A stretch of DNA of 35,227 nt, from the NCBI GenBank assembly GCA_012974445.1, contig JAAXQG010000150.1:1-35227 (forward strand), read 5' to 3'. This DNA comes from Desulfuromonadales bacterium (GTDB lineage: Bacteria; Desulfobacterota; Desulfuromonadia; Desulfuromonadales; JAAXQG01). Each line of letters opens with the position of its first letter. Position 1 is the first letter of the stretch. Below the pieces are notes generated by a model. That model did no database searches. It saw only the letters and a list, made by a program, of their open reading frames with translations, and was not told the origin of the DNA. Below, piece by piece: positions 19,939 through 28,712 of this stretch. The translations under genes and the position numbers were made by a program.

Positions 19939-21342
19939 TTACTTTACCGGGCGCCTGCGCCCGACCTTATGAACCGCCTTGCCCTCAACATCTTCGGCTG
20001 CCTCCATGAGCAGCTCGGGAAGTGTGGGGTGGGCGTGAATAGTATCGGCCAGAGCCTGGGCAGAGAGTCCACCGGCAATGGCGACGGTGATCTCGGCAAT
20101 CAGGGTGGAGGCCTCGGCTCCGGCGATAGATGCGCCCAACAGGGTTCCGTCCTTCTTCGATGCCACTATCTTGACCAAGCCCCGAGCTTCGCCGAGACAG
20201 AGCGCCTTGCTCGATGCCTGGTAAGAAAAACGACCGATCTCGACCTCGATCCCCTTTTCCCTGGCGGCCGCCTCGCTCAGTCCCACTTCGGCCAGCTCCG
20301 GAAAGGTAAAAACGGCACTGGGGACCAGATCGTAATCCACGGTGCGGCTCCCCCCCAGAGCATTGGCCACGGCAACCGAGGCCTGATAGGAGGCCACATG
20401 TGCCAGCTGAATGCCGCCGGTGACATCGCCGATGGCGTAGACCCCCTCGCAAGAGGTGCGTAGCGCCTCATCGACCAGCACCGCGCCGCGCTCATCGGTG
20501 CGGACTCCCGCCGCTTCAAGGCCCAGGCCGGCGCTGTTGGGAATGCGACCGATAGCCACCAGAACCTTGTCGACTTCGATCTGCTGACCGCCGGAGAGGC
20601 GTACGCGAACAACAGTTGCGGCGCGATCCAGAGCCTCCACCGAGGTCCCGGTATGAATTTCTATCCCCGCATCCTTGAAGGAACGCTCCACCTCGCGCAC
20701 CGTCTGGCGATCACTTCGCCCGAGAATGCCGGGAAGCTGCTCTACCAGGGTCACCCTTGTGCCAAAGGCGGCGAAGATCCCGGCGAATTCACAACCGATG
20801 TACCCCCCCCCGATGACCAGGAGATGCTTGGGGAGATCCTTCATATCAAGGATTTCATCACTGGTCAAAATATTTTCCCCATCGGGGAGAAGCGCCTCAG
20901 GACGCAGCGCCGAGGAGCCTGTGGCCAGGATAATGGATCGGGCCTTGAGATGACCGACGAAATCAGGGCGGCGCAGCCGAATGCGCCCCTGCCCCTCCAA
21001 GGAGGCCTCCCCCCGGAAGACCTCGACACCGTGTGCCTTGAGCAGTTGCTCAATGCCGCCAACCAGTTTACTGACCACGGCGTCCTTGCGCTGCATGGCC
21101 CGAGAGAAATCGAAACGGACCTCACCCACCTCAATGCCGTGATCGGCACTATGCTGGAGAGACCTCAGCATGGAGGCCGTGGCGTGCAAGGCCTTGGTGG
21201 GGATGCATCCCCGGTTCAGACAGGTACCGCCGACAGAATCCTTTTCAATCAGACAGACCCGGGCCCCCTGCTGAGCACCGCGGATCGCGGCGACATAGCC
21301 ACCGGGGCCGGCGCCGATAACGGCGATATCGTATTCGATCAT
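19939..21342 (-). CDS. lpdA: Dihydrolipoyl dehydrogenase (E3)
   Basis: 467 residues. FAD-binding [13 protein letters not shown] (10-22), redox-active disulfide [15 protein letters not shown] (C41/C46), NAD-binding [17 protein letters not shown], and the C-terminal active-site [13 protein letters not shown]. Flavoprotein that reoxidises lipoamide of 2-oxo acid dehydrogenases or the glycine cleavage system. AGGAGG lies 8 nt before the ATG. It sits 4 kb before pdhABC on the same strand and is the likely E3 of that complex. It contains a run of nine G (coding strand, 20803-20811) encoding Gly-Gly-Gly of the nucleotide fold. Confidence 0.95.
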   Translation of the reverse strand: MIEYDIAVIGAGPGGYVAAIRGAQQGARVCLIEKDSVGGTCLNRGCIPTKALHATASMLRSLQHSADHGIEVGEVRFDFSRAMQRKDAVVSKLVGGIEQLLKAHGVEVFRGEASLEGQGRIRLRRPDFVGHLKARSIILATGSSALRPEALLPDGENILTSDEILDMKDLPKHLLVIGGGYIGCEFAGIFAAFGTRVTLVEQLPGILGRSDRQTVREVERSFKDAGIEIHTGTSVEALDRAATVVRVRLSGGQQIEVDKVLVAIGRIPNSAGLGLEAAGVRTDERGAVLVDEALRTSCEGVYAIGDVTGGIQLAHVASYQASVAVANALGGSRTVDYDLVPSAVFTFPELAEVGLSEAAAREKGIEVEIGRFSYQASSKALCLGEARGLVKIVASKKDGTLLGASIAGAEASTLIAEITVAIAGGLSAQALADTIHAHPTLPELLMEAAEDVEGKAVHKVGRRRPVK

Positions 21343-21355
21343 TTAAGAGGCCTCC

Positions 21356-21829
21356 TCAGGTCCATCGCCGAGAGAGTTCATCAAGCAGCGCTGCGTGCTC
21401 AGCCCCCTGGGCCTCAAAGAGCAGCTGCCGCTCATCGGCATTAAGGGTCGAGAGCCGGATGGTCAGAGACTCGCATAAGGAGAGCTCAAAACGATCGGCC
21501 CACTCCACGATGCTCACCCCTGCTCCACCGAGATAATGATCAAACCCGAGTTCGACAAGTTCGTCCGGGTCGCAAAGACGGTAAAGATCAAAATGATGCA
21601 GCTCCAGACGGGCCGAATACTGGTTCATCAGGGTGTAGGAAGGGCTGGTGATGGCGACATCCTCAGCCAGACCGAGACCCCGGGCAACCCCCTGGGAAAA
21701 ACAGGTCTTTCCACTGCCGAGATCACCGCACAGCAGAATGATCTGCCCGTCGCTCAGCAGCTCGCCCAGCAGGCGCCCAAGAGAGCCGGTCTGGGCGGCG
21801 CTGCGGGTTGTGACCGACCATGGGTTCAC
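21356..21829 (-). CDS. tsaE: tRNA threonylcarbamoyladenosine synthesis ATPase TsaE
   Basis: 157 residues from a GTG at 21827-21829 that overlaps the CBS-gene stop as GTGA; the frame is open further upstream, but that part is antiparallel to CBS coding and has no TsaE features. Walker A GDLGSGKT (35-42), TSPSYTLMNQY, HFDLYRL and VEWADRF are TsaE hallmarks. It partners TsaB/TsaD in making t6A37 on ANN-decoding tRNAs. It is followed 13 nt later by lpdA. Confidence 0.93.
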   Translation of the reverse strand: MNPWSVTTRSAAQTGSLGRLLGELLSDGQIILLCGDLGSGKTCFSQGVARGLGLAEDVAITSPSYTLMNQYSARLELHHFDLYRLCDPDELVELGFDHYLGGAGVSIVEWADRFELSLCESLTIRLSTLNADERQLLFEAQGAEHAALLDELSRRWT

Positions 21830-22281
21830 CCCTTGGCCCCCATACTGCGAATGATATCGAGACGAGCCACAACACCGACGACCTTCTCCTTCGACAGCAC
21901 CGGGATCAGGTGCGCACCTCGGTCCACCATCAGGCTGGCCAGTTCGGAAACCGGGGTATCGGGCGAGCAGCTCAGAACATCGCGGGAGCAAATTTCACCG
22001 ACGGTACGGGCAGAGATCTTTTGGACCTGAGCCTCGAAGTCCTTCTCGCGGTCCAGATAGATCACCCAATCAAAAATAGATATCACGGTGGGAATATGCA
22101 GAGGTTTGTCCTGCTCGACCAGATCCGTCTCGGTCACGATCCCTTCCAGACGTCCCTGCGAGTCCACGACGGGAAAAGCATTGACCCCGGTTTCTACGAA
22201 AAACTTTGCAAGCTCCTCTACGGAGGTCTCGACGGTGACGCTGTGCACCCTGGCGGTCATGATATCTCTGGCTTTTAGCAT
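21826..22281 (-). CDS. Stand-alone protein with two CBS domains
   Basis: 151 residues with nothing but a CBS pair: CBS1 ~7-70 (VNAFPVVDSQGRLEGIVTETDL) and CBS2 ~92-150 (AHLIPVLSKEKVVGVVARLDI). An inserted segment between them carries IFDWVIYLDREKDFE, as in many delta-proteobacterial CBS proteins. CBS pairs bind adenine nucleotides; some small ones (CbpB/DarB type) bind c-di-AMP. The start overlaps the nnr stop by 7 nt, with GGGAGG ~9 nt upstream. It is in the same tightly packed run as cdaA. The ligand and partner are unknown. Confidence 0.9.
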   Translation of the reverse strand: MLKARDIMTARVHSVTVETSVEELAKFFVETGVNAFPVVDSQGRLEGIVTETDLVEQDKPLHIPTVISIFDWVIYLDREKDFEAQVQKISARTVGEICSRDVLSCSPDTPVSELASLMVDRGAHLIPVLSKEKVVGVVARLDIIRSMGAKG

Positions 22282-23834
22282 CTGGAATCCTCCCTTGTTG
22301 AAAGTTTAAGTCGAGCCGCAGGCAGCTGGGAGAGCAGATCCCCGGCCATCATTCCCGCCTCCCCCTGACTGCCAGCGACAAGATCACCGGCCAGTCCATG
22401 GACAAAGACACCAAGAACGGCGCTGCGCAAAGGAGATAACCCCTGACAGAGCAGGGCGCCGATGAGCCCACTGAGTACATCGCCACTACCGGCGGTGGCC
22501 ATCCCGACGTTACCGCTGGAGTTGATATAGAGTCTACCATCTGGCGAGGCGATCACTGTGCGCGCGCCCTTGAGCACCACCACCGAACGATGACGGATGG
22601 CAAATTCCCGGGCAAGCTCAAGCCTTCGGCCCTGAACCTGGGCAACGTCCATGCCGAGCAGCCGCGCCATCTCACCGGGATGGGGGGTCAGTACGCAGCG
22701 CTGCGGCGGCAACAGCTCCAGCAGATCAGTATGGGCGCAAAGCAGATTCAGGGCATCGGCATCCAGAACCATCGGAAGCGGACTGTGCAGCAAAACACTA
22801 CGAAGCATCTCTTGCGCCTGTGTCGAGACACCCATCCCGGGTCCAGCGACCAGTGCCCGCTTGCCCAGCAGTATGTGCTTGAGTGCCTCGGTACGCTCGA
22901 CTTCCGGGGCGCTGGCCTCGGGAAGGAGCGTCGTCATGACCTCGACAAAACTGGCATGGACGCAGCTTGCAGTATGGGGGTCAGAGGCCAGGGTCACCAA
23001 CCCCGCGCCACCACGCAGTCCAGCGGCACTGCACAGGGCGGCGGCACCGGGAGTCCCAGGGGCACCAGCCAGCACTAGAAGGTGACCGAAGGTCCCCTTG
23101 TGACCACAGGAGGGGCGCGCAGGCAGGAGGGTCGAGGCGATAGCCTCATCGACCAGGGTCGCCTCCCCCGGTCCAGCAGTCAGAAGAGTCGGCAGGCCGA
23201 TATCGAGCAGTTCAATGCGGCCGGCGAATTCATGGCCGGGGGAATTGGCCAGACCAATCTTGGCCAGAGCAAAGGTACCGGTCAGCTCAGCCCGGACCGC
23301 TTCGCCCTCCACCGCGCCCGTGTCGGAATCTACCCCGGAGGGGATATCCAGACTGAGTACCGGGGCCGGATGGGCATTGAGAAGCTTGATCGCCTCGGCA
23401 AGCAAGCCTCGGGGAGCTCCTTTTGAGCCGGTCCCCAGCAGAGCATCGACCAGCAGACAAAAACTCTCCGACTTGAATTCTTCGGCGAGCACCTCTTTCG
23501 AAGGAATAAATTCAGGGGGGGCAGACGAAGCGGCGAGGATATCCCAGTGCAAGGCAGCGTCCCCACCGATTTCATCCCGGCGGGCCAGAGCCAGGACGCG
23601 AACGTTCCAGCCCCGGTCACGAAGAGAGCGGGCAAGAACATACCCATCCCCACCGTTGTTTCCCTTGCCACAGAGCACCAGCAGGGGGCCGGGAAAAAGT
23701 GCGGCATATTCGCGCTCCAGCATTTGGGCGGCAGATCGTCCGGCATTTTCCATCAGAACGATACCGGGAATACCCAACTCTTCGATGGCTCTGCGGTCGA
23801 TTTCCCGCATCCGCTCTGCGCCCACCAACTTCAT
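22275..23834 (-). CDS. nnr: Bifunctional NAD(P)H-hydrate epimerase / ADP-dependent dehydratase
   Basis: 519 residues. N-terminal YjeF_N epimerase (~1-215) with GIVLMENAGRSAAQ, CGKGNNGGDGYVLAR and DALLGTGSKG. C-terminal ribokinase-like dehydratase (~230-510) with HKGTFGHLLVLAG, GPGMG, VLTPHPGEMARL, VLKGARTVIASP and NVGMATAGSGDVLSG. It repairs hydrated NADH/NADPH. The ATG overlaps the acpS stop (ATGA). It contains the full fusion seen in most bacteria. Confidence 0.96.
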   Translation of the reverse strand: MKLVGAERMREIDRRAIEELGIPGIVLMENAGRSAAQMLEREYAALFPGPLLVLCGKGNNGGDGYVLARSLRDRGWNVRVLALARRDEIGGDAALHWDILAASSAPPEFIPSKEVLAEEFKSESFCLLVDALLGTGSKGAPRGLLAEAIKLLNAHPAPVLSLDIPSGVDSDTGAVEGEAVRAELTGTFALAKIGLANSPGHEFAGRIELLDIGLPTLLTAGPGEATLVDEAIASTLLPARPSCGHKGTFGHLLVLAGAPGTPGAAALCSAAGLRGGAGLVTLASDPHTASCVHASFVEVMTTLLPEASAPEVERTEALKHILLGKRALVAGPGMGVSTQAQEMLRSVLLHSPLPMVLDADALNLLCAHTDLLELLPPQRCVLTPHPGEMARLLGMDVAQVQGRRLELAREFAIRHRSVVVLKGARTVIASPDGRLYINSSGNVGMATAGSGDVLSGLIGALLCQGLSPLRSAVLGVFVHGLAGDLVAGSQGEAGMMAGDLLSQLPAARLKLSTREDSRC

Positions 23835-24217
23835 GGCCCCTCCAGAATCACCGTTGCCGTGGCATAATCGCCGTCATGACTGTAAGAGAGATGGACCTGG
23901 CAAACGCCCCGTTCATCGGCAATTTGCCCGGCCCGACCGCTAATTTTCAGGGAAGGCGCTCCGAGCTCGTTGCGCAGGACCTCGAGATCCTGCCAGCTCA
24001 TGCCAGATCTAAGTCCAAGCCCGAGGCTCTTCAGGAAGGCCTCCTTGGCGGCGAAACGAGCGGCCAGATGGGGGGCCCCATCCTTCTTCGCAAGGCAATA
24101 GCGCCTCTCTTCGGCGGTGAAGAGACGTTCGATCACCGCCATCTTGCCCTGCTCCAGCATAGTTCGAAAACGTGGAGTTCGACACAGATCAACGCCCAGG
24201 CCAAGAATGGCTCCCAC
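23831..24217 (-). CDS. acpS: Holo-[acyl-carrier-protein] synthase
   Basis: 128 residues with a GTG start and GGGAGG 10 nt upstream. ILGLGVDLCRTPRF holds the Mg-binding Asp (D9), and AARFAAKEAFLKSLGLG holds the conserved Glu/Lys. The C-terminal VHLSYSHDGDYATATVI is typical. It transfers 4'-phosphopantetheine from CoA to apo-ACP for fatty acid synthesis. It lies 5 nt after pdxJ, the pdxJ-acpS pairing seen in many proteobacteria, and overlaps nnr by 4 nt. Confidence 0.96.
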   Translation of the reverse strand: MGAILGLGVDLCRTPRFRTMLEQGKMAVIERLFTAEERRYCLAKKDGAPHLAARFAAKEAFLKSLGLGLRSGMSWQDLEVLRNELGAPSLKISGRAGQIADERGVCQVHLSYSHDGDYATATVILEGP

Positions 24218-24222
24218 GATTA

Positions 24223-24951
24223 TCAGGCCTCCCGAATGAGCTGGACCATCTCGGAAACGGCCCGCTCCATGCCCACCAGCACGGCACGGGCAATGATGCT
24301 ATGGCCGATGTTGAGCTCCTCGATCCCCTCGAGTGCGGCGATGGGCGAAACATTCTGATAATTGAGTCCGTGCCCCGCGTTAACACCCAGGCCGCCAGTG
24401 CGGGCAACCTCCAGACCACGGCGAATCCGCTCGAGCTCGAGAGTTCTTTGCGCCGGGGCCGATGCTTCGGCATAGTTGCCCGTGTGGATCTCGATATAGT
24501 CGGCCCCGGCCTCGGCGCTGGCGCGGATTTGAGACTCGTCGGGATCGACGAACAGGCTGACCAGAATACCGGCATCCTTGAGCCGGGCGATGTCCGCCGC
24601 CAGACGCCCTGTGCCCAGAACATCCAGCCCTCCCTCGGTGGTCAGCTCTTCGCGCTTCTCAGGAACCAGGGTCACCATATGGGGGAGGATACGACAGGCG
24701 ATGGCCACCATTTCGTCGGTGGCGGCCATCTCAAGATTCAACCGAGTCTGCACCGTCTGGCGGAGAATTTCCACGTCACGATCCTGAATGTGACGACGAT
24801 CCTCACGCAGGTGGACGGTGATTCCATCGGCTCCGGCCAGCTCAGCCAGAGCCGCACCGGTCACCGGGTCGGGCTCAGTGGTTCCGCGGGCCTGACGGAC
24901 CGTGGCCACATGATCGACATTCACTCCGAGGGTAACACGCATCTTCGACAT
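24223..24951 (-). CDS. pdxJ: Pyridoxine 5'-phosphate synthase
   Basis: 242 residues. [20 protein letters not shown] at the N-terminus, [17 protein letters not shown] with active-site His/Arg, [25 protein letters not shown] and [14 protein letters not shown]. Catalyses the last ring-closing step of the DXP-dependent vitamin B6 pathway, from 1-deoxyxylulose 5-phosphate and 3-amino-2-oxopropyl phosphate. It abuts the glmM stop directly (ATG ends at 24951, glmM stop 24952-24954). Confidence 0.97.
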   Translation of the reverse strand: MSKMRVTLGVNVDHVATVRQARGTTEPDPVTGAALAELAGADGITVHLREDRRHIQDRDVEILRQTVQTRLNLEMAATDEMVAIACRILPHMVTLVPEKREELTTEGGLDVLGTGRLAADIARLKDAGILVSLFVDPDESQIRASAEAGADYIEIHTGNYAEASAPAQRTLELERIRRGLEVARTGGLGVNAGHGLNYQNVSPIAALEGIEELNIGHSIIARAVLVGMERAVSEMVQLIREA

Positions 24952-26313
24952 CTACTTTATTTCTCCCATTTCCTGCTGAACCGCCTTGGCAATTTCCTGT
25001 GCCAAGTCGTTGATCTGATACTTGTCCTGCCCCTCGATCATGATGCGCAGCAGCGGCTCGGTTCCCGAAAAGCGAATCAGCACCCGTCCGGTTTCACCGA
25101 GTTTTTCCTCAACGGCCCGGATCACAGCGGCGATGGCGGGAATCTCCTCGATAGCCCTGCGCTCGCGAACCCTCACATTGACCAGAACCTGCGGCAGGGG
25201 AATCATGACGGAGGCCAGCTCTGAGAGTCTGCGACCGCTGCGCTGAATGATGGCAAGGACCTGAAGGGCCGAGACCATGCCGTCACCCGTCGTGTTGTGA
25301 TCGCTGAAAATCATGTGGCCGGACTGCTCACCACCGAGATTGTACCCCCCCCGGCGCATCTCCTCCATCACGTAGCGGTCCCCCACATCGGTCTTGACGA
25401 CCTTGCCGCCAGCCTTTTTGATGGCGATATCCAGCCCCATGTTGCTCATGACCGTGGCCACCAGCGTCTTGTTGGCCAGTGTGCCTTCCTTGAGCATGTG
25501 GGTGGCACAGATGGCCATGATCTGGTCGCCGTCGACAGAATTGCCGAACTCGTCGACAAAAATGACCCGATCAGCGTCGCCGTCCAGGGCGATACCCAGG
25601 TGCGCCTCATGCTTCTTGACCAGCTCGCTCATAACCTCGGGATGCATGGAGCCGCACCCGGCGTTGATATTGATGCCATTGGGGGTATCGCCCGTGGTGA
25701 TGACCTCGGCCCCGAGCTCCCGCAACACCATGGGGGCGACCTTATAGGCGGCTCCGTTGGCGCAGTCCAGAACGATACGAAGACCGTTGAGATCCAGATC
25801 CTTGGGGAAGGAGTGCTTCAGGAACATGATGTAGCGCCCTCCGGCATCATCGATGCGGAATGCCTTTCCGACTTGCGAGGCGATGGGACGAAGAGAATCG
25901 ATCTTCTTGGAGAAGATCAGATCCTCGATCATCAACTCCGTCTCGTCGGGAAGCTTGTAACCATCACGGGAGAAGAACTTGATGCCGTTATCCTGATAAG
26001 GGTTGTGCGAGGCGGAGATAACCACTCCGGCGTCAGCCCTCATGGAGGTGGTCAGAAAGGCGATTCCCGGCGTAGGCAAGGGCCCTACCAGAAGCACATC
26101 CACCCCCATGGAACAGATTCCGGCTACCAGGGCATTTTCGATCATGTAGCCCGAAAGGCGGGTGTCCTTGCCGATGATGATGCGATGACGCCGGCTGCGA
26201 TCACGCTTGAAGATATAGGCGGCGGCGCGCCCCAGCTGCATCGCCATCTCGGTGGTCATAGGGTGCATGTTGGCAACACCACGGACGCCGTCGGTACCAA
26301 AAAGTTGCTTCAT
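24952..26313 (-). CDS. glmM: Phosphoglucosamine mutase
   Basis: 453 residues. [14 protein letters not shown] start, the active-site phosphoserine loop [19 protein letters not shown] (S102), Mg-binding [14 protein letters not shown], sugar-binding [10 protein letters not shown] and phosphate-binding [16 protein letters not shown]. It converts glucosamine 6-phosphate to glucosamine 1-phosphate for UDP-GlcNAc, peptidoglycan and LPS. The start overlaps the cdaR stop as ATGA. In Firmicutes GlmM binds and inhibits CdaA; the same operon order here suggests the same link. Confidence 0.97.
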   Translation of the reverse strand: MKQLFGTDGVRGVANMHPMTTEMAMQLGRAAAYIFKRDRSRRHRIIIGKDTRLSGYMIENALVAGICSMGVDVLLVGPLPTPGIAFLTTSMRADAGVVISASHNPYQDNGIKFFSRDGYKLPDETELMIEDLIFSKKIDSLRPIASQVGKAFRIDDAGGRYIMFLKHSFPKDLDLNGLRIVLDCANGAAYKVAPMVLRELGAEVITTGDTPNGININAGCGSMHPEVMSELVKKHEAHLGIALDGDADRVIFVDEFGNSVDGDQIMAICATHMLKEGTLANKTLVATVMSNMGLDIAIKKAGGKVVKTDVGDRYVMEEMRRGGYNLGGEQSGHMIFSDHNTTGDGMVSALQVLAIIQRSGRRLSELASVMIPLPQVLVNVRVRERRAIEEIPAIAAVIRAVEEKLGETGRVLIRFSGTEPLLRIMIEGQDKYQINDLAQEIAKAVQQEMGEIK

Positions 26314-27026
26314 TGAATTGAGTTCCCATTCGTTTTGCTTTCGGAGGGGCGAAGCTCCGGTTCAAGTTCTTCAGGCGGAGGCGAGGGAGGTATAATCTCA
26401 ACTTTCACCTCAACCACCTGTTCTTTTGTCAACCGGGTATAGGTCCCCTTGTAATCAAGAGGTACCATCTGGGAGAAACTCTCGCGCAGGCTCTGAATGT
26501 CGATTTCCTCCGTGGCAACCTCGTTGACCGCCTTGATTTCACTCTCGGCACCCTCGATCTCCACCCGTGCAGGACTGGCCCGGACCTGCCCGAGCTGATG
26601 CCCCTCATCGGCCTCGCCACGCAGCACGACCCGGACCGGAACCATCCGGGTCCGAACCCGCTCCAGCTTCACGTCCACATAAGAGGGTGACAGACGAGTG
26701 ACCTTGAGACCACTGGGGATATTGAGCCGTTCATCCAGACGCTTGAAACTGGTCAGTCCCGCCTCCAGATCCCCCAGATCCACGGTGATCCCCACGTTCT
26801 TGGGACTGAGGTTCATCAGCAGGGTACGAGGGCCCACAATGCGCACATCCACGAGGCTGGGAACCTCATTGGCGACCATGAGTCCTGAAGGTATGGATTT
26901 AAGCTCCAGAGGAACGGTGTAGCCCACCTCGGACTGTTGCTCCCCCACCACAAAAACCCAAAGCAGGGTGGCCAGGATCAGCGACAGTAGCTTAAGGCCC
27001 CAGTTTTTCACCAGCGCACCGAACAT
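26310..27026 (-). CDS. cdaR: CdaA regulatory protein CdaR (YbbR-domain protein)
   Basis: 238 residues. Short cytoplasmic N-terminus, one membrane anchor (~9-28, [20 protein letters not shown]), then YbbR-like repeats (~35-115 and ~120-205) outside the membrane and a Pro/Glu-rich tail ([18 protein letters not shown]). YbbR/CdaR proteins bind and modulate the diadenylate cyclase CdaA. It follows cdaA with 2 nt between stop and start and overlaps glmM by 4 nt, reproducing the cdaA-cdaR-glmM order of Firmicutes. The family assignment rests on context, topology and YbbR-like sequence. Confidence 0.88.
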   Translation of the reverse strand: MFGALVKNWGLKLLSLILATLLWVFVVGEQQSEVGYTVPLELKSIPSGLMVANEVPSLVDVRIVGPRTLLMNLSPKNVGITVDLGDLEAGLTSFKRLDERLNIPSGLKVTRLSPSYVDVKLERVRTRMVPVRVVLRGEADEGHQLGQVRASPARVEIEGAESEIKAVNEVATEEIDIQSLRESFSQMVPLDYKGTYTRLTKEQVVEVKVEIIPPSPPPEELEPELRPSESKTNGNSIQ

Positions 27027-27028
27027 AT

Positions 27029-27811
27029 TCAGCTCCTAGCGCCTTTCCTGCGGGTTTTAGACGGTGCCAAAAGGCGTTGGAGAATCCGGGTCAGGGCAGC
27101 CTGCTCCAGATCACGGGTCAGACGACCACCGACAACAAAGGAGATCCCACCCGTCTCTTCAGAAACGACAATGGCCACGGCATCCACCATTTCGGTCAAT
27201 CCGATGGCAGCACGGTGGCGGGTTCCCAGTGCCTTACTGATTCCAGGATCCTGAGAAATGGGCAGAAAACAACCGGCCATCTTCAGGCGCCCCTGCTGGA
27301 TGACAAGTGCACCGTCGTGGATCGGAGAGGTAGGAAGGAAGATGGAAACAATCAGGTCAGCGGAGACCTTGGCATCGATCTCGGTGGCCGATTCGAGAAA
27401 CTCTTTGATTCCCGTCTCGCGCTCGATAACGATGAGTGCGCCGATACGCCGGGCACTCATGGTGATGCAGGCTTTTACCAGCTCATCAATGACTTCGCTC
27501 TCCTCACGATAGGAGAGGTCGGCAAAAAATGGATTGCGCCCCACGTGCATCAGGGCACGCCGTATGTCATTCTGAAAGATGACGACGACCACTAAAATGA
27601 TGGAAGAGAGAAAATTATCGAGAAGCCAGTGCAGGGTAAAGAGCCCACCGACCTGGGAGGCGACAAAGACGATAAGAATAACCGCCAGCCCCAGCAGCAT
27701 CTGGACGGCACGGGTCCCCTTGATCAGCAGGATGATCCGGTAGAGGATAAAGGCGACGATGGCAATGTCGAGAAAATCGAGCCATCTTAGATTTTGAAGG
27801 ACGTCGAGCAT
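27029..27811 (-). CDS. cdaA: Diadenylate cyclase CdaA
   Basis: 260 residues. Three N-terminal membrane helices (~12-30, 36-54, 62-80), then a DAC catalytic domain (~95-250) with SPIHDGALVIQQG (DGA at 166-168) and GTRHRAAIGLTE (RHR at 198-200), the ATP-binding signature of active cyclases. It makes c-di-AMP from two ATP; c-di-AMP commonly controls K+ and osmolyte balance and cell-wall homeostasis. It lies 40 nt after folP; the folP stop is followed by a run of eight T without a good stem. Confidence 0.95.
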   Translation of the reverse strand: MLDVLQNLRWLDFLDIAIVAFILYRIILLIKGTRAVQMLLGLAVILIVFVASQVGGLFTLHWLLDNFLSSIILVVVVIFQNDIRRALMHVGRNPFFADLSYREESEVIDELVKACITMSARRIGALIVIERETGIKEFLESATEIDAKVSADLIVSIFLPTSPIHDGALVIQQGRLKMAGCFLPISQDPGISKALGTRHRAAIGLTEMVDAVAIVVSEETGGISFVVGGRLTRDLEQAALTRILQRLLAPSKTRRKGARS

Positions 27812-27851
27812 GCCTTCGCCTCAGCGCAGTAGAGAACATGAAAAAAAAGGG

Positions 27852-28712
27852 TCAGCAATGACAGACGGCTGCAGCCATGAGGGCAGCCTCACGGGTTGCA
27901 CGAACGTCATGAACACGAAAAATCTTCGTTCCCTGCGCTACGGCCAGCGCAACGGTAGAAACGGAGCCAAAAAGCCGGTCCTGCGGGTCGTCCAGACCGA
28001 GAATTTTACCGATAAAACTCTTGCGGGATGTCCCCAGCAAAAGGGGGTACCCCAGAGCGCCAAGACGGCTGAGATTCCGGAGTATCGCTAGATTCCCCTC
28101 AAGGCTCTTTCCAAAGCCTATGCCCGGATCAAGACAGATACTTTCGGTGCCTATTCCCGCATCGAGAGCCCTTCGCGCCCCAAGCTCGAGGTAACCCATG
28201 ACCTCTGCGATCAGATCCCGGTAACGAATGTCATGCTGCATCGTCTCGGGGGTTCCCCGGGTATGCATGAGAAAAACACCAGCGCCAGCCCCGGCGATCA
28301 CAGCCGCCATGGCGGGATCAAACTCCATGGCGCTGACATCGTTAATAAAGTGGGCGCCCTCGGCCAGCGCCGCCTCGGCAACAGAACTCTTTGTGGTGTC
28401 GATGGAAAGAGGAATATCCAGCTCCCGGCGAAGGGCTCGAACCACAGGAACAACGCGCTCCAGCTCTTCTTCGGCACTGACCGCCAAAGCTCCAGGACGG
28501 GTGCTTTCTCCCCCCAGATCAAGGAGATCTGCGCCCTCTTCCACCATCTGAGCGGCCTGACGCAGGGCAAGGTCCACCCCGGCATGGCGCCCCCCGTCAT
28601 AAAAAGAATCGGGGGTCAGATTCAAAATCCCCATGACCCTGGGGACGGACAGATCAATGCGACAAGCACGTCCCTGCAGAAAAGTCCCGGTGCTGCTGGA
28701 CTTCGCGTTCAT
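27852..28712 (-). CDS. folP: Dihydropteroate synthase
   Basis: 286 residues. Pterin-binding VMGILNLTPDSFYDGG (27-41), LLDLGGESTRPGA (63-75), PLSIDTTKSSVAEAAL, FINDVSAMEFD, LDPGIGFGKSLEGNLAIL and LLGTSRKSFIG. It joins 6-hydroxymethyl-dihydropterin diphosphate with p-aminobenzoate in folate synthesis and is the sulfonamide target. The start overlaps the ftsH stop by one base (TAATG). The ftsH-folP-cdaA order is also known from related bacteria. Confidence 0.97.
   Translation of the reverse strand: MNAKSSSTGTFLQGRACRIDLSVPRVMGILNLTPDSFYDGGRHAGVDLALRQAAQMVEEGADLLDLGGESTRPGALAVSAEEELERVVPVVRALRRELDIPLSIDTTKSSVAEAALAEGAHFINDVSAMEFDPAMAAVIAGAGAGVFLMHTRGTPETMQHDIRYRDLIAEVMGYLELGARRALDAGIGTESICLDPGIGFGKSLEGNLAILRNLSRLGALGYPLLLGTSRKSFIGKILGLDDPQDRLFGSVSTVALAVAQGTKIFRVHDVRATREAALMAAAVCHC

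Noticed and set aside
25297-26316. 339-codon open frame on the + strand opposite glmM, and similar long frames opposite prs/rplY and nnr
   Set aside because: Antisense shadows with His/Gly/Asp-rich composition typical of reversed GC-rich genes.
27812-27851. Possible terminator between folP and cdaA
   Set aside because: A run of eight T follows the folP stop, but only a 4-bp stem (GTCA/TGAC) precedes it, too weak to call.
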